NCBI RefSeq assembly: GCF_026723865.1 | Contig: NZ_CP113529.1 | Location: 2,170,001-2,234,000 of the forward strand | DNA: 64,000 nt | Direction: 5' to 3' | Source of the DNA: Mycobacterium sp. Aquia_216 | Lineage (GTDB): Bacteria; Actinomycetota; Actinomycetes; Mycobacteriales; Mycobacteriaceae | Shown: in pieces, positions 50,077 to 59,910 of the stretch | How the letters are laid out: each line of letters begins with the position of its first letter | Position numbering within the stretch: position 1 is the first letter of the stretch | Position numbers and translations under genes: made by a program | The notes under the pieces: generated by a model | What the model was told of the DNA's origin: nothing | Databases searched by the model: none | The model's input: only the letters and a program-made list of their open reading frames with translations

Positions 50077-50922
50077 TCACCTACCTGTGAAACTGAAGGT
50101 TCGTGGATCAGGACCAAGCCGAGTTCCGTCGTCGAGCGCGGAAATCGTCGCCATTTCATCGGCGGTGAGTTCGAAATCGAACACGTCGAAGTTACTCGCA
50201 ATCCGTGCAGGGTTGACTGACTTGGGGATCACGATATTACCGAGTTGGATATGCCACCTAATCAACACCTGGGCGGGTGTCCGCCCACAACCTTGCGCGA
50301 CGGCGGTGACGGTCGGATCCGTCAGGAGTGCTCCTTGCCCCAGCGGCGCCCACGCCTCGGTCGCTATACCGTGCTGGGCGTGCACTTTTCGCAACTCCGT
50401 CTGAGGAAAACGGGGATGCAACTCGACCTGATTCACCGCGGGAACGATGCCGATGGCATCGATCAGAACCATCAGGTGCTCGGGCTCGAAATTGCTGACT
50501 CCGATGGACCGGATCCGGCCCTGGTCGCGCAGGTGGGCGAAAGCCTTGAAGGTTTCGACGAACTTTCCCACCGCGGGTAGCGGCCAATGGATCAGGTACA
50601 GGTCGAGATAGTCGAGGCCAAGCCGGTCCATGCTGGCGTCGAAGGCCGCCAACGTGCTGTCGTAACCCTGGTCGGCGTTCCACAGTTTGGTCACCACGTA
50701 GAGTTGATCGCGCGGCACGTCGGATTCGGCAACCGCGCGCCCGGTCTCCCGTTCATTGCGGTAGGCGGCGGCGGTGTCGATGTGGCGGTACCCGGCGCGC
50801 AGCGCAGTACGCACCGCCTGCTCCGTCTCCGCCGGAGGGACCTGGAAGACTCCGAATCCGACGGCGGGGATTGCATGACCGTCGTTGAGGGTGACTACGT
50901 TTTTTTCGAGGGGGCCGGACAT
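50077..50922 (-). CDS. Aldo-keto reductase, first of a tandem pair
   Basis: 281 residues, paralogous to the gene at 49225-50076. Tetrad residues lie in HIDTAAAYRNE, LYVVTKLW and LYLIHWPL; the cofactor loop is the canonical IVIPKSVNPARI. Its ATG shares the CATG at 50920-50923 with the ATG of lipN on the other strand, so the two coding regions abut head to head. Substrate unknown. Confidence 0.92.
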   Translation of the reverse strand: MSGPLEKNVVTLNDGHAIPAVGFGVFQVPPAETEQAVRTALRAGYRHIDTAAAYRNERETGRAVAESDVPRDQLYVVTKLWNADQGYDSTLAAFDASMDRLGLDYLDLYLIHWPLPAVGKFVETFKAFAHLRDQGRIRSIGVSNFEPEHLMVLIDAIGIVPAVNQVELHPRFPQTELRKVHAQHGIATEAWAPLGQGALLTDPTVTAVAQGCGRTPAQVLIRWHIQLGNIVIPKSVNPARIASNFDVFDFELTADEMATISALDDGTRLGPDPRTFSFTGR

Positions 50923-52039
50923 GACACAGAGTCTGCCAGGCGCACCGGATCTGGATCTTCAAGCCGGACGCGCATCGAGTCGCTGGGCCGGCCGCGTTCA
51001 GGACGTTCTCACCACCGTTGGCGTCAAGGCCATTCCGTGGATCCCGACCCCCGCCAAGCGGGTGATGTTCGGTGGTCGGTCGATCATCATCGACGGCAAC
51101 ACGCTCGATCCCACCCTGCAGCTGATGCTGTCCGGTCTGCGGCTCGGTGGCGTCGACGGCATAACGCTCGACGGCGACCTGGCGGCGTCTCGCGCCCAGA
51201 TGCGCCAGTCGATGCTGGCCATGCCCGGTCCCCAGATTCATGTCACGGTCGAAGAGCTGACGATCCCCGGGCCCGCCGGCGCGATCCGGGCGCGGCACTA
51301 CCGCCCGGCCAGTGGTGAGGCCTCGGACTTGCTGGTCTTCTATCACGGCGGGGGCTGGGCGCTCGGCGACCTGGACACCGCCGACCCGCTGTGCCGGCTG
51401 ACTAGCCGCGACGCGGGAGTGCACGTGTTGTCGATCGACTACCGGCTGGCGCCCGAGCATCCGGCGCCGGCCGGCATCGACGACGCTTATGCGGCGTTCA
51501 CCTGGGCCTACGAGCACGCCGCCGAACTCGGCGCGACCCCGGGACGGGTCGCGGTCGGCGGAGACAGCGCGGGCGGGAACCTGGCCGCGCTCGTGTGCCA
51601 GCTGACGCGCGACGAGGATGGCCCTGCGCCGCTGCTGCAGTGGCTGATCTATCCGCGGACCGACTTCACCGCGCAGACTCGGTCGCTGAGCCTATTCGCC
51701 CGCGGATTTCTGCTGACCAAGCGGGACATCGACTGGTTCACCGCCCAGTACCTGCGCGGTACCGGCATCGAGGCCGCCGACCCGCGGGTATCGCCGCTGC
51801 TGGCCGAGTCGCTGTCCGGGCTGGCGCCGGCGCTGATCGCCGTCGCGGGGTTCGACCCGTTGCGCGACGAAGGCCAGCGATACGCGGCGGCGCTGCAGTC
51901 CGCGGGCACCCCGGTGGATCTGCGGTGCCCGGGTTCGCTGACGCATGGTTTCGCCAGCCTGTTTCAGCTCGGTGGTGGCAGCGCGGCCGCAACCAGCGAT
52001 CTGATTTCGGCGCTGCGCGCTCACCTGAGCCGGGCCTGA
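50921..52039 (+). CDS. lipN: Lipase/esterase LipN, hormone-sensitive lipase family
   Basis: 372 residues, close to M. tuberculosis LipN. The oxyanion motif FYHGGGWALGD, the nucleophile elbow VGGDSAGGNLAAL, the acid in GFDPLRDEG and the His in SLTHGFASL complete a serine-hydrolase triad of the HSL (bacterial) family. ATG at 50921 is preceded by GAGGGGG; a GTG 12 codons upstream is possible but would overlap the divergent reductase further. Substrates are short-chain esters in the M. tuberculosis enzyme. Confidence 0.92.
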   Translation: MTQSLPGAPDLDLQAGRASSRWAGRVQDVLTTVGVKAIPWIPTPAKRVMFGGRSIIIDGNTLDPTLQLMLSGLRLGGVDGITLDGDLAASRAQMRQSMLAMPGPQIHVTVEELTIPGPAGAIRARHYRPASGEASDLLVFYHGGGWALGDLDTADPLCRLTSRDAGVHVLSIDYRLAPEHPAPAGIDDAYAAFTWAYEHAAELGATPGRVAVGGDSAGGNLAALVCQLTRDEDGPAPLLQWLIYPRTDFTAQTRSLSLFARGFLLTKRDIDWFTAQYLRGTGIEAADPRVSPLLAESLSGLAPALIAVAGFDPLRDEGQRYAAALQSAGTPVDLRCPGSLTHGFASLFQLGGGSAAATSDLISALRAHLSRA

Positions 52040-52134
52040 TTTGCCGAGGGACGCTCGCCGGTAATCTAGAAGCGCCGTCTGGAACCTACGGACCACCCGC
52101 AAGCCGATCCAAGCACAGAAGGACCTCCGAACCT

Positions 52135-52902
52135 GTGGCCGACAAATCGAAACGCCCCCCCCGATTCGACCTGAAGGCCGGAGACGGCAAGTCCGGCCGG
52201 CTCATTCAGATCGGCGGTACCGCGTTCATCGTTATCTTCGCGGTCGCGCTCGTTTTCTACATCGTGACGTCGCATCACGACAAGAAGGGCGGCGTCGCTG
52301 GTGAGGGCGACACCGTCCGCGTGACGTCGAGCAAGCTGATCACCGCGCCCGGGACCAGCAACCCCAAGGCCGTCGTCACGTTCTACGAGGATTTCCTGTG
52401 TCCGGCCTGCGGTAATTTCGAGCGCACCTTCGGACCGACGGTGTCCAAGCTGATCGACGCGGGCGCCATTGCGGCCGATTACTCGATGGTGGCCATTCTC
52501 GACAGCTCCAAGAACCAGAACTATCCCTCGCGGGCGGGGGCGGCGGCGTTGTGCGTCGCCGACGAGAACATGGATGCGTTTCGGCGTTTTCATAGCGCGC
52601 TGTACAGCTCCGGTGTCCAGCCCGACGAGCGCGGCACCAGTTTCCCGGACAATGCGAAATTGATCGAACTCGCCCGTGAAGCCGGCGTCGTCGGCAAGGT
52701 GCCGGACTGCATCAACAGCGGGAAGTACCTCTCCAAGGTCAGTGGGGAAGCGGCGGCCGCGAACATCACCGCCACCCCGACGATCAAGATCAACGGCGAA
52801 AACTACGACCCGTCGACCCCGGATGCGCTGGTCGCCAAGATCAAGACGATCGTCGGTGACATTCCGGGCATCGACACGGCTGTCGCTCCCGCGGCTTCGT
52901 GA
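52135..52902 (+). CDS. DsbA-like membrane-anchored thiol-disulphide oxidoreductase (Rv2969c-like)
   Basis: 255 residues. A single membrane segment (FIVIFAVALVFYIVT, residues ~30-50) precedes a thioredoxin-fold DsbA domain with the active site YEDFLCPACGNFE (CPAC) and the cis-Pro loop ITATPTIKING. It introduces disulphides into exported proteins and is reoxidised by VKOR, encoded next. TAATCT at 52062-52067 is a likely -10 element. The GTG at 52135 gives the same length as the M. tuberculosis protein. Confidence 0.93.
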   Translation: MADKSKRPPRFDLKAGDGKSGRLIQIGGTAFIVIFAVALVFYIVTSHHDKKGGVAGEGDTVRVTSSKLITAPGTSNPKAVVTFYEDFLCPACGNFERTFGPTVSKLIDAGAIAADYSMVAILDSSKNQNYPSRAGAAALCVADENMDAFRRFHSALYSSGVQPDERGTSFPDNAKLIELAREAGVVGKVPDCINSGKYLSKVSGEAAAANITATPTIKINGENYDPSTPDALVAKIKTIVGDIPGIDTAVAPAAS

Positions 52903-53546
52903 CGGCTGCGGTGTCGGTCGAACCCGTCGAGCGATCCGGTGACCCGACACCGGCTTCGACGCGGGAATTTCGGGCACCGACCCTCAGCGCGTGGTGGGTG
53001 CTGATCGCCGGTGCGGTCGGTTTGGCCTCGTCGGCGACCCTGACGGTGGAGAAAATCGACATTCTGCTCAACCCGTCCTACGTGCCGTCGTGCAACCTCA
53101 ATCCGATCATCTCGTGCGGGTCGGTGATGATCACGCCGCAAGCGTCGGTGCTGGGCTTCCCGAATCCATTGCTCGGCATCGTGGCGTTCACCGTGGTGTT
53201 GGTCGCCGGCGTCCTTGCGGTCGCGAAAGTATCTATACCCCAATGGTTTTGGGCCGCTCTGGCGGCTGGGCTCCTGGTTGGTGCGGTGTTCGTGCACTGG
53301 CTGATCTATCAGAGCCTGTACCGGATCGGGGCGTTGTGCCCCTACTGCATGGTGGTCTGGGCGATGACGATCACGCTGCTGGTGGTGGTCGCGTCCATCG
53401 TGTTTCGCCCGGTGCTCGACAGCCGCGATAGCACCGCGGCACGGTTGCTTTATCAATGGCGGTGGTCGCTCGCCGCGCTATGGTTCACCGCGGTGTTTCT
53501 GCTGATCATGGTGCGGTTCTGGGACTATTGGTCGACACTTCTGTAA
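52899..53546 (+). CDS. Vitamin K epoxide reductase homologue (VKOR, Rv2968c-like)
   Basis: 215 residues with about five membrane segments. The quinone-site motif LCPYCMVVWA (CPYC) is in the fourth segment, and the loop cysteines are in YVPSCNLNPIISCGSVM; all four needed cysteines are present. It passes electrons from DsbA to menaquinone, making it the actinobacterial counterpart of DsbB. The GTG overlaps the stop of the DsbA gene (4 nt). Confidence 0.94.
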   Translation: MTAAVSVEPVERSGDPTPASTREFRAPTLSAWWVLIAGAVGLASSATLTVEKIDILLNPSYVPSCNLNPIISCGSVMITPQASVLGFPNPLLGIVAFTVVLVAGVLAVAKVSIPQWFWAALAAGLLVGAVFVHWLIYQSLYRIGALCPYCMVVWAMTITLLVVVASIVFRPVLDSRDSTAARLLYQWRWSLAALWFTAVFLLIMVRFWDYWSTLL

Positions 53547-53556
53547 GGAGTCGAAG

Positions 53557-56500
53557 GTGATCTCCAAGGTGCTGGTCGCCAATCGCGGCGAGATCGCGAT
53601 CCGTGCGTTCCGCGCGGCCTACGAGCTTGGCGTCGGCACCGTTGCCGTCTACGCCTACGAGGACCGCAATTCGCAACATCGGCTCAAGGCCGACGAGTCG
53701 TATCAGATCGGCGACGTCGGACATCCCGTGCGGGCCTACCTGTCTGTCGACGAGATCGTCGAAACGGCCGTCCGGGCCGGCGCCGACGCCATCTATCCCG
53801 GGTACGGCTTTTTGTCGGAGAACCCGGACCTGGCCGCCGCCTGCGCGGCCGCCGGCATCACTTTCGTCGGTCCCCGCGCCGAAATCCTTGAGCTGACCGG
53901 AAACAAGGCGCGAGCGATCGAAGCCGCGCGGGAAGCCGGGCTGCCCGTCCTCACGTCGTCGGCACCGTCGCGCTCGGTCGACGAGCTGGTTTCGGCGGCG
54001 GACGGCATGCGGTTTCCGTTGTTCGTCAAGGCTGTTGCCGGCGGCGGGGGACGGGGCATGCGTCGCGTCGCCGACGCCGCGGCACTGCCCGAAGCCATCG
54101 AGGCGGCCAGTCGTGAGGCCGAGTCGGCCTTCGGTGACCCGACCGTCTATCTCGAGCAGGCGGTGATCAAGCCGCGACACATCGAGGTGCAGATCCTGGC
54201 CGACAACGCCGGCAATGTGATCCACCTGCACGAGCGCGACTGCAGCGTTCAGCGTCGGCACCAGAAGGTCATCGAATTAGCTCCCGCCCCAAACCTTCCC
54301 ACCGAGCTGCGGGACAAGATGTGCGCCGACGCCGTCGCGTTCGCCCGGAACATCGGCTATAGCTGCGCGGGCACGGTGGAATTTCTGCTGGACGAGAGCG
54401 GTCACCACGTCTTCATCGAGATGAACCCGCGGATTCAGGTGGAGCACACCGTGACCGAGGAGATCACCGACGTCGATCTGGTGTCCAGCCAATTGCGCAT
54501 CGCGTCCGGCGAGACGCTGGACGATCTGGGCCTGCGGCAGGAGAACATCGCGCCGCACGGTGCCGCACTGCAGTGCCGGATTACCACCGAGGACCCGGCC
54601 AACGGGTTCCGGCCCGACACCGGCCGGATCAGCACGTACCGCAGCCCCGGCGGGGCGGGCATCCGCCTGGATGGCAGCACCAACCTCGGCGCGGAGATCA
54701 GCGCCCACTTCGATTCGATGTTGGTCAAGTTGACCTGCCGCGGCCACGACTTCCACACCGCGGTGGCCCGGGCCCGTCGCGCGATCGCGGAGTTCCGGAT
54801 TCGCGGGGTGTCGACGAATATTCCTTTCCTGCAAGCGGTTCTGGATGACCCGGACTTCCAGGCCGGCCGCATCACGACGTCGTTCATCGACGAGCGGCCG
54901 CAGCTGCTGACCGCACGCGCCTCGGCCGATCGCGGCACCAAGATCCTCACCTATCTGGCCGACGTCACGGTCAACCATCCGCACGGGACGCATCCGTCGA
55001 CGGTGTATCCGCACGACAAGTTGCCCTTCATAGACCCGGCCGATCTCGAGGTGGAGCCGCCGGCCGGGTCCAAGCAGCGGCTGGTCGAGTGGGGGCCCGA
55101 GGGTTTCGCGCGCTGGCTGCGCGAGTCGCCCGCGGTGGGCGTGACCGACACGACCTTCCGCGACGCCCACCAGTCGTTGCTGGCGACACGGGTACGTACC
55201 AGCGGGCTGATGATGGTGGCGCCGTATCTGGCCCGAACGATGCCGCAGCTGCTGTCGGTGGAGTGCTGGGGCGGGGCGACTTATGACGTGGCGCTGCGTT
55301 TCCTCAAGGAGGATCCCTGGGAGCGGCTGGCCACGCTGCGCGAGGCGATGCCCAACATCTGCCTGCAGATGTTGTTGCGGGGCCGCAACACCGTGGGCTA
55401 CACGCCGTATCCGGAACTGGTCACCTCGGCCTTTGTCGAGGAGGCGACCGCGACCGGTATCGACATCTTCCGCATCTTCGATGCGCTGAACAACCTGGAC
55501 TCGATGCGCCCGGCGATCGACGCCGTGCGCGAAACAGGTTCGGCGATAGCCGAAGTCGCGATGTGCTACACCGGAGACCTGTCCGACCCGGGCGAGCGGC
55601 TCTACACGCTGGACTACTACCTCGACCTGGCCGAGCGGATCGTGGACGCCGGCGCGCACGTGCTGGCGATCAAGGACATGGCCGGCTTGCTGCGGCCACA
55701 GGCCGCACACAAACTGGTCAGCGCGCTGCGCAGTCGTTTCGACCTGCCGATCCACGTGCACACCCACGACACCCCGGGCGGCCAGCTGGCCAGCTATATG
55801 GCCGCCTGGCAGGCGGGAGCCGACGCCGTCGACGGGGCCGCCGCGCCGATGGCGGGAACCACCAGCCAACCCGCGCTGAGTTCGATCGTCGCCGCCGCCG
55901 CACACACCGAGCACGACACCGGGCTGTCGCTGCCGGCGGTATGCGCGCTGGAGCCGTATTGGGAAGCGCTGCGAAAGGTCTACGCGCCCTTCGAATCCGG
56001 GCTGCCCGGCCCGACGGGGCGGGTTTATCATCACGAAATCCCGGGCGGTCAGTTGTCCAACCTGCGGCAGCAGGCGATCGCACTGGGTTTGGGAGATCGA
56101 TTCGAAGAGGTCGAAGAGGCCTACGCCGGTGCCGATCGGGTGCTGGGCAGGCTGATCAAGGTCACTCCGTCATCGAAGGTCGTCGGCGACCTGGCGCTGG
56201 CGCTGGTCGGTGCCGGATCCAGTGCTGACGAATTCGCTTCCGACCCAGCGCGATTCGACATCCCGGAATCGGTGATCGGATTCCTGCGCGGCGAGCTGGG
56301 CGATCCGGCCGGTGGTTGGCCGGAGCCGCTGCGCAGCGCCGCGCTGGCCGGCCGCGCGCCCGCCAAGCCGGTCCAGCAGCTCAACGCCGACGATGAGAAT
56401 GCGCTGGCCCTGACCGGACCCAAACGTCAGGCCACGCTTAACCGGCTGCTGTTCCCCGGTCCGACAAAGGAATTCGAGGAGCACCGGGACACCTACGGCG

Positions 56501-56949
56501 ACACGTCGCACCTGTCGGCCAACCAGTTCTTCTACGGCCTGCGGCAGGGCCATGAGCACCAGGTGACACTGGAGCGCGGGGTCGATCTGCTGATCGGTCT
56601 CGAAGCCATCTCCGAGCCCGACGAGCGCGGCATGCGCACGGTGATGTGCATCATGAACGGCCAGTTGCGTCCGGTGCTGGTGCGCGACCGCAGCATTGCC
56701 AGCACGATCCCGACCGCCGAGAAGGCCGAGCGAACCAACCCCGACCACATCGCGGCGCCCTTCGCCGGCGTCGTCGCGGTTTCGGTGTCCGAGGGCGATC
56801 GGGTGAGCGCCGGCCAGACGATCGCCACGATCGAGGCGATGAAGATGGAAGCTCCGATCACGGCTCCGAAAGACGCGACCGTCGCACGGGTGGCGGTGTC
56901 GAGCACCGCGCAGGTCGAGGGCGGAGATCTGCTGGTGGTGCTGAGCTGA
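53557..56949 (+). CDS. pca: Pyruvate carboxylase
   Basis: 1130 residues, single-chain. The biotin carboxylase domain occupies ~1-450 (KVLVANRGEIAIRAFRA, GGGGRGMRRV, FIEMNPRIQVEHTVTEE). The carboxyltransferase domain is at ~520-800 (VTDTTFRDAHQSLLATRVR, KDMAGLLRPQAA, HTHDTPGGQLASY). The biotin carrier domain is C-terminal, with Lys near residue 1096 in IEAMKMEAPI. It makes oxaloacetate from pyruvate. The start lies 10 nt after VKOR with TAAGGAG upstream. Confidence 0.97.
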   Translation: MISKVLVANRGEIAIRAFRAAYELGVGTVAVYAYEDRNSQHRLKADESYQIGDVGHPVRAYLSVDEIVETAVRAGADAIYPGYGFLSENPDLAAACAAAGITFVGPRAEILELTGNKARAIEAAREAGLPVLTSSAPSRSVDELVSAADGMRFPLFVKAVAGGGGRGMRRVADAAALPEAIEAASREAESAFGDPTVYLEQAVIKPRHIEVQILADNAGNVIHLHERDCSVQRRHQKVIELAPAPNLPTELRDKMCADAVAFARNIGYSCAGTVEFLLDESGHHVFIEMNPRIQVEHTVTEEITDVDLVSSQLRIASGETLDDLGLRQENIAPHGAALQCRITTEDPANGFRPDTGRISTYRSPGGAGIRLDGSTNLGAEISAHFDSMLVKLTCRGHDFHTAVARARRAIAEFRIRGVSTNIPFLQAVLDDPDFQAGRITTSFIDERPQLLTARASADRGTKILTYLADVTVNHPHGTHPSTVYPHDKLPFIDPADLEVEPPAGSKQRLVEWGPEGFARWLRESPAVGVTDTTFRDAHQSLLATRVRTSGLMMVAPYLARTMPQLLSVECWGGATYDVALRFLKEDPWERLATLREAMPNICLQMLLRGRNTVGYTPYPELVTSAFVEEATATGIDIFRIFDALNNLDSMRPAIDAVRETGSAIAEVAMCYTGDLSDPGERLYTLDYYLDLAERIVDAGAHVLAIKDMAGLLRPQAAHKLVSALRSRFDLPIHVHTHDTPGGQLASYMAAWQAGADAVDGAAAPMAGTTSQPALSSIVAAAAHTEHDTGLSLPAVCALEPYWEALRKVYAPFESGLPGPTGRVYHHEIPGGQLSNLRQQAIALGLGDRFEEVEEAYAGADRVLGRLIKVTPSSKVVGDLALALVGAGSSADEFASDPARFDIPESVIGFLRGELGDPAGGWPEPLRSAALAGRAPAKPVQQLNADDENALALTGPKRQATLNRLLFPGPTKEFEEHRDTYGDTSHLSANQFFYGLRQGHEHQVTLERGVDLLIGLEAISEPDERGMRTVMCIMNGQLRPVLVRDRSIASTIPTAEKAERTNPDHIAAPFAGVVAVSVSEGDRVSAGQTIATIEAMKMEAPITAPKDATVARVAVSSTAQVEGGDLLVVLS

Positions 56950-57030
56950 CCCGCGCCCGGACGATGCAGTGGGGGCACCCCCAGCCGCGCAGCGGCGAGG
57001 GGGACGAAGCGACGAGGAGGAGCGGCGCAA
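56950..57030 (+). repeat. MIRU-like repeat between pca and rsmD (long form)
   Basis: It fills the gap between the pca stop and the rsmD GTG. It contains GGACGATGCAG, the GGGGGCACCCCC near-palindrome and GACGAGGAGGAGCGG next to the start codon. The sequence closely matches the ilvB-ilvN copy base for base over most of its length. Confidence 0.78.
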
Positions 57031-57585
57031 GTGAGCAGGGTCATCGGCGGCGTCGCCGGAGGGCGGCGCATCGTGGTGCCGCCGCGCGGAACCCGCCCGA
57101 CCACCGATCGGGTGCGTGAGTCGCTGTTCAACATCGTGGCCGCGCGACGGGATCTGGCCGGCCTGGCGGTGCTGGACCTCTACGCCGGTTCGGGCGCGCT
57201 GGGTCTCGAGGCGCTCTCGCGCGGCGCGGCGTCGGCGCTGTTCGTCGAGTCCGACCAGCGCACCGCGGCCGTCATCGCGCGCAACATCGCAGCCCTGGGT
57301 CTGCCCGGTGCGACGCTGCGTCGGGGTGCGGTGGCGGCGGTGCTGGCGGGCGGGGCCGGATCCCCGGTGGATCTGGTGTTGGCCGACCCGCCCTACGACG
57401 TCGAGACCGCGGAGGTCGACGCCGTCCTGGCGGCCTTGAGCAACCACGGTTGGGTGCACGAGGGGACCGTCGCGGTCGTGGAGCGTGCGGCGGCCGGCGA
57501 ACCGCTGACCTGGCCGGACGGCTGGATCCCCTGGCCGCAGCGGGTTTACGGCGATACCCGGCTGGAGCTGGCCGAAGTTGGCTGA
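57031..57585 (+). CDS. rsmD: 16S rRNA (guanine(966)-N2)-methyltransferase
   Basis: 184 residues. [33 protein letters not shown] is the RsmD N-terminal signature, [20 protein letters not shown] binds SAM, and LVLADPPYD is the catalytic D/N-PPY motif. The GTG start uses the AGGAGG inside the MIRU-like repeat as ribosome site. coaD follows after 24 nt. Confidence 0.96.
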   Translation: MSRVIGGVAGGRRIVVPPRGTRPTTDRVRESLFNIVAARRDLAGLAVLDLYAGSGALGLEALSRGAASALFVESDQRTAAVIARNIAALGLPGATLRRGAVAAVLAGGAGSPVDLVLADPPYDVETAEVDAVLAALSNHGWVHEGTVAVVERAAAGEPLTWPDGWIPWPQRVYGDTRLELAEVG

Positions 57586-57609
57586 CGCGTCCTGCTACCT
57601 TGATCGCTT

Positions 57610-58092
57610 ATGAGCGGCGCCGTATGCCCGGGCTCGTTTGACCCGGTGACGTTGGGCCACATCGACGTCTTCGAACGCGCCGCCGGCCAGTTCGACGAGG
57701 TGGTCGTGGCGATCCTGACCAACCCCGCCAAAAAGGGGATGTTCGACGTCGACGAGCGGATCGCGATGATCGAGGAGGCGACGACTCATCTGCCGAATCT
57801 GCGCGTCGAGGTCGGGCAAGGTCTGGTGGTGGATTTCGTCACGTCTCGTGGGATGACCGCGATCGTGAAGGGTCTGCGCACCGACACCGATTTCGAATAC
57901 GAGTTGCAGATGGCACAGATGAACAAGCACATCGCCAATGTGGACACGTTCTTCGTGGCGACCGCGCCGCAGTTTTCGTTCGTGTCGTCGTCGTTGGCCA
58001 AAGAGGTCGCGACGATGGGCGGCGACGTCTCGGCGCTGCTGCCGGAATCGGTCAATCGCCGTCTGCGCCAGAGGCTGTCGGGCAAGCCGTAG
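57610..58092 (+). CDS. coaD: Phosphopantetheine adenylyltransferase
   Basis: 160 residues; it adenylates 4'-phosphopantetheine in CoA synthesis. [20 protein letters not shown] contains the nucleotidyltransferase TxGH motif, [19 protein letters not shown] the substrate site, and [13 protein letters not shown] the second nucleotide motif. TACCTT ends 10 nt before the ATG. It is the last gene of the dsbA-vkor-pca-rsmD-coaD block. Confidence 0.97.
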   Translation: MSGAVCPGSFDPVTLGHIDVFERAAGQFDEVVVAILTNPAKKGMFDVDERIAMIEEATTHLPNLRVEVGQGLVVDFVTSRGMTAIVKGLRTDTDFEYELQMAQMNKHIANVDTFFVATAPQFSFVSSSLAKEVATMGGDVSALLPESVNRRLRQRLSGKP

Positions 58093-58094
58093 GG

Positions 58095-59640
58095 TTAAAA
58101 GGGTGGGTCGTCGGGCAGGGGCGCCGGCGGGTCGGGGACCCAATCGGCAGGTAGTTCCTCCGACTCGCGGGGTTCGTTGATCCAGCTACAGAACGGGCTG
58201 GTGCTTGGTGCGCCCTTGAAGGCGAACAGCGTGTCGCGCATATAGTTTCGGAACTTGCGCGCGGCTACTTCCTCTTTGCGGGCTTTTTGCCGGCGGTTAT
58301 GCGTGCGCGCCTGACTTATTCGAGCGCGTTGTTGTTTGGACCTATCGCGTCGCACCGAGGTCGGCGCGGCACACGCCGGTCCGCGCGGCTGCGGGAAAAG
58401 ATCCGCGCCTGCCGGGTATGTCCGATAGGTGCGCCCGCTGGGAGAGGTCCAGGTGACAGTGCCGTCGGCAAGCTGTGTGTCGCGCCACCCACCGTGGAAC
58501 GTCTTGAGCCGATGGTGTTGGCGGCAAAGGCATTTGAGATTCTCTGCCACTGTCAGGCCGCCGGCCGTTGGATCCTGGTGGTTGAACGGGATGGTGTGGT
58601 CGACATCGCATACCACTGCGGGACGGCTACATCCCGGGAAGCGACAGGTCAGATCTCGGCAACGAACTGAGCGTTCGAGTGCCGCGGATGGTTGATAGCG
58701 GAGCGCCCTCTGACGTGCTGGTGACCGGATTGGCAGAGAGTTGTGCTGCGGTGGCGGCGAGCTCACGGACCTGCTCGGCGTCGATGACTCCGTAACCCTC
58801 GAGGTAGCCCGGCCGATCGCTGTTGCCATAGACGGTTGGTTCGCTGGCGACCACGTTGATGACCACCCGCACATCACCTGACTTCTGTTCGCTGTCGCTG
58901 GCAGTGGCTGGGCAATCCGGCCGTCCGCAGCGGCATGCAAGTCCGCGCCCCTGAGTCAGCGCGGCCAAGGCGTCGGCACGGCGCTGATCCATCGTCCGCG
59001 GATCGGCGGCGCAAACCTGCCGCGCAAGTTGCGAGAGCCGGCGGTCGAAGGCCGTCGCTGCCGTGGCCGCGACGGTGCCGTAGATGTCCGCCATCCCGTT
59101 GTCCAGCGTGCTGATTGCGATGTGCCGATCATTCTCGGCGGTCTCGCGTCGTTCGCGGGCGGCATCGGGATCGACGGCCCGCACCGTGGCGTCGACCGCA
59201 TTGACGATCCGCTGTCGCGACCAGCCGTGCCATTTCCCGATGCGAGTGGCCAGTGACCGGTCGACCTGAGCGATCAACTCGTTATCGGTAATCAAGTCGG
59301 TACGGCTGATGATCAACCGGACGGTGCGCCAATCGGTACGGCCTTCGGCCAGCAGAGCCGCAACCTTGGTCAGCCTGGTATCGAGCGCCTCGGCGTACGA
59401 CACCAGATAGCTGGCCGCGATCGGGGACAGATTCATCGCGGCGGCCACCTCGGCCGCGGCCTGCTCGAACCCGTCGATCACGGCATAGCCCCGCCGGTAC
59501 CGTGCCTGCTCGGTCGCGGCCACTCGATGCCGAAGCAATGCCGCCACGGCGGCCATCCGCCGCGCCACCAGCGTCGACTCCTGCCGGTGCGTGGACTCGA
59601 TCTCCGTCACCAGATCGCGGGGATCGGCGTTCTCGAACAT
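58095..59640 (-). pseudogene. 13E12-family HNH endonuclease gene, frameshifted
   Basis: The 5' part (59640 to ~58715) encodes the DUF222 domain ([66 protein letters not shown]). The 3' part, in another frame (~58715 to 58095), encodes the HNH domain: [45 protein letters not shown]. The two halves would join smoothly if one base were added or removed near 58715, so a single indel breaks the gene. DUF222-HNH genes (13E12 repeats) are mobile-like, multicopy elements in mycobacteria. It occupies the place of purU beside coaD. Confidence 0.85.
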
Positions 59641-59910
59641 AGGTTCGATTATGCCACTGTCTACTGACCGCGTTGACTCGTCAGAAATGCGCGCGAAAGG
59701 GTGAGGGCCTCGCCGTACGCCCGCGTCGACGCCTCGTCATCGACGCCGTCGACGGACTCGCTTCGTTCAGCGATGCGCCGAACCCGCCAAACCAGGCCGC
59801 GGAGAAGCGAATTAGCCCACCTCGGGTGCGTCGCGCCTGGAGTGGATGTGGGTTCGCTACCTTGGGCGGTGAATTGATGGCCGGCGGCCTCCGCTATGTC
59901 ATAGCTGTCG

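Noticed and set aside
54277..56034. Open frame of 585 codons on the minus strand
   Set aside because: Lies wholly antisense to pyruvate carboxylase and has no recognisable motif.
59641..59910. Possible gene between the 13E12 element and the permease
   Set aside because: A 104-codon frame runs into the permease 3' end antisense. There is no motif or start signal; I see nothing else in the stretch.
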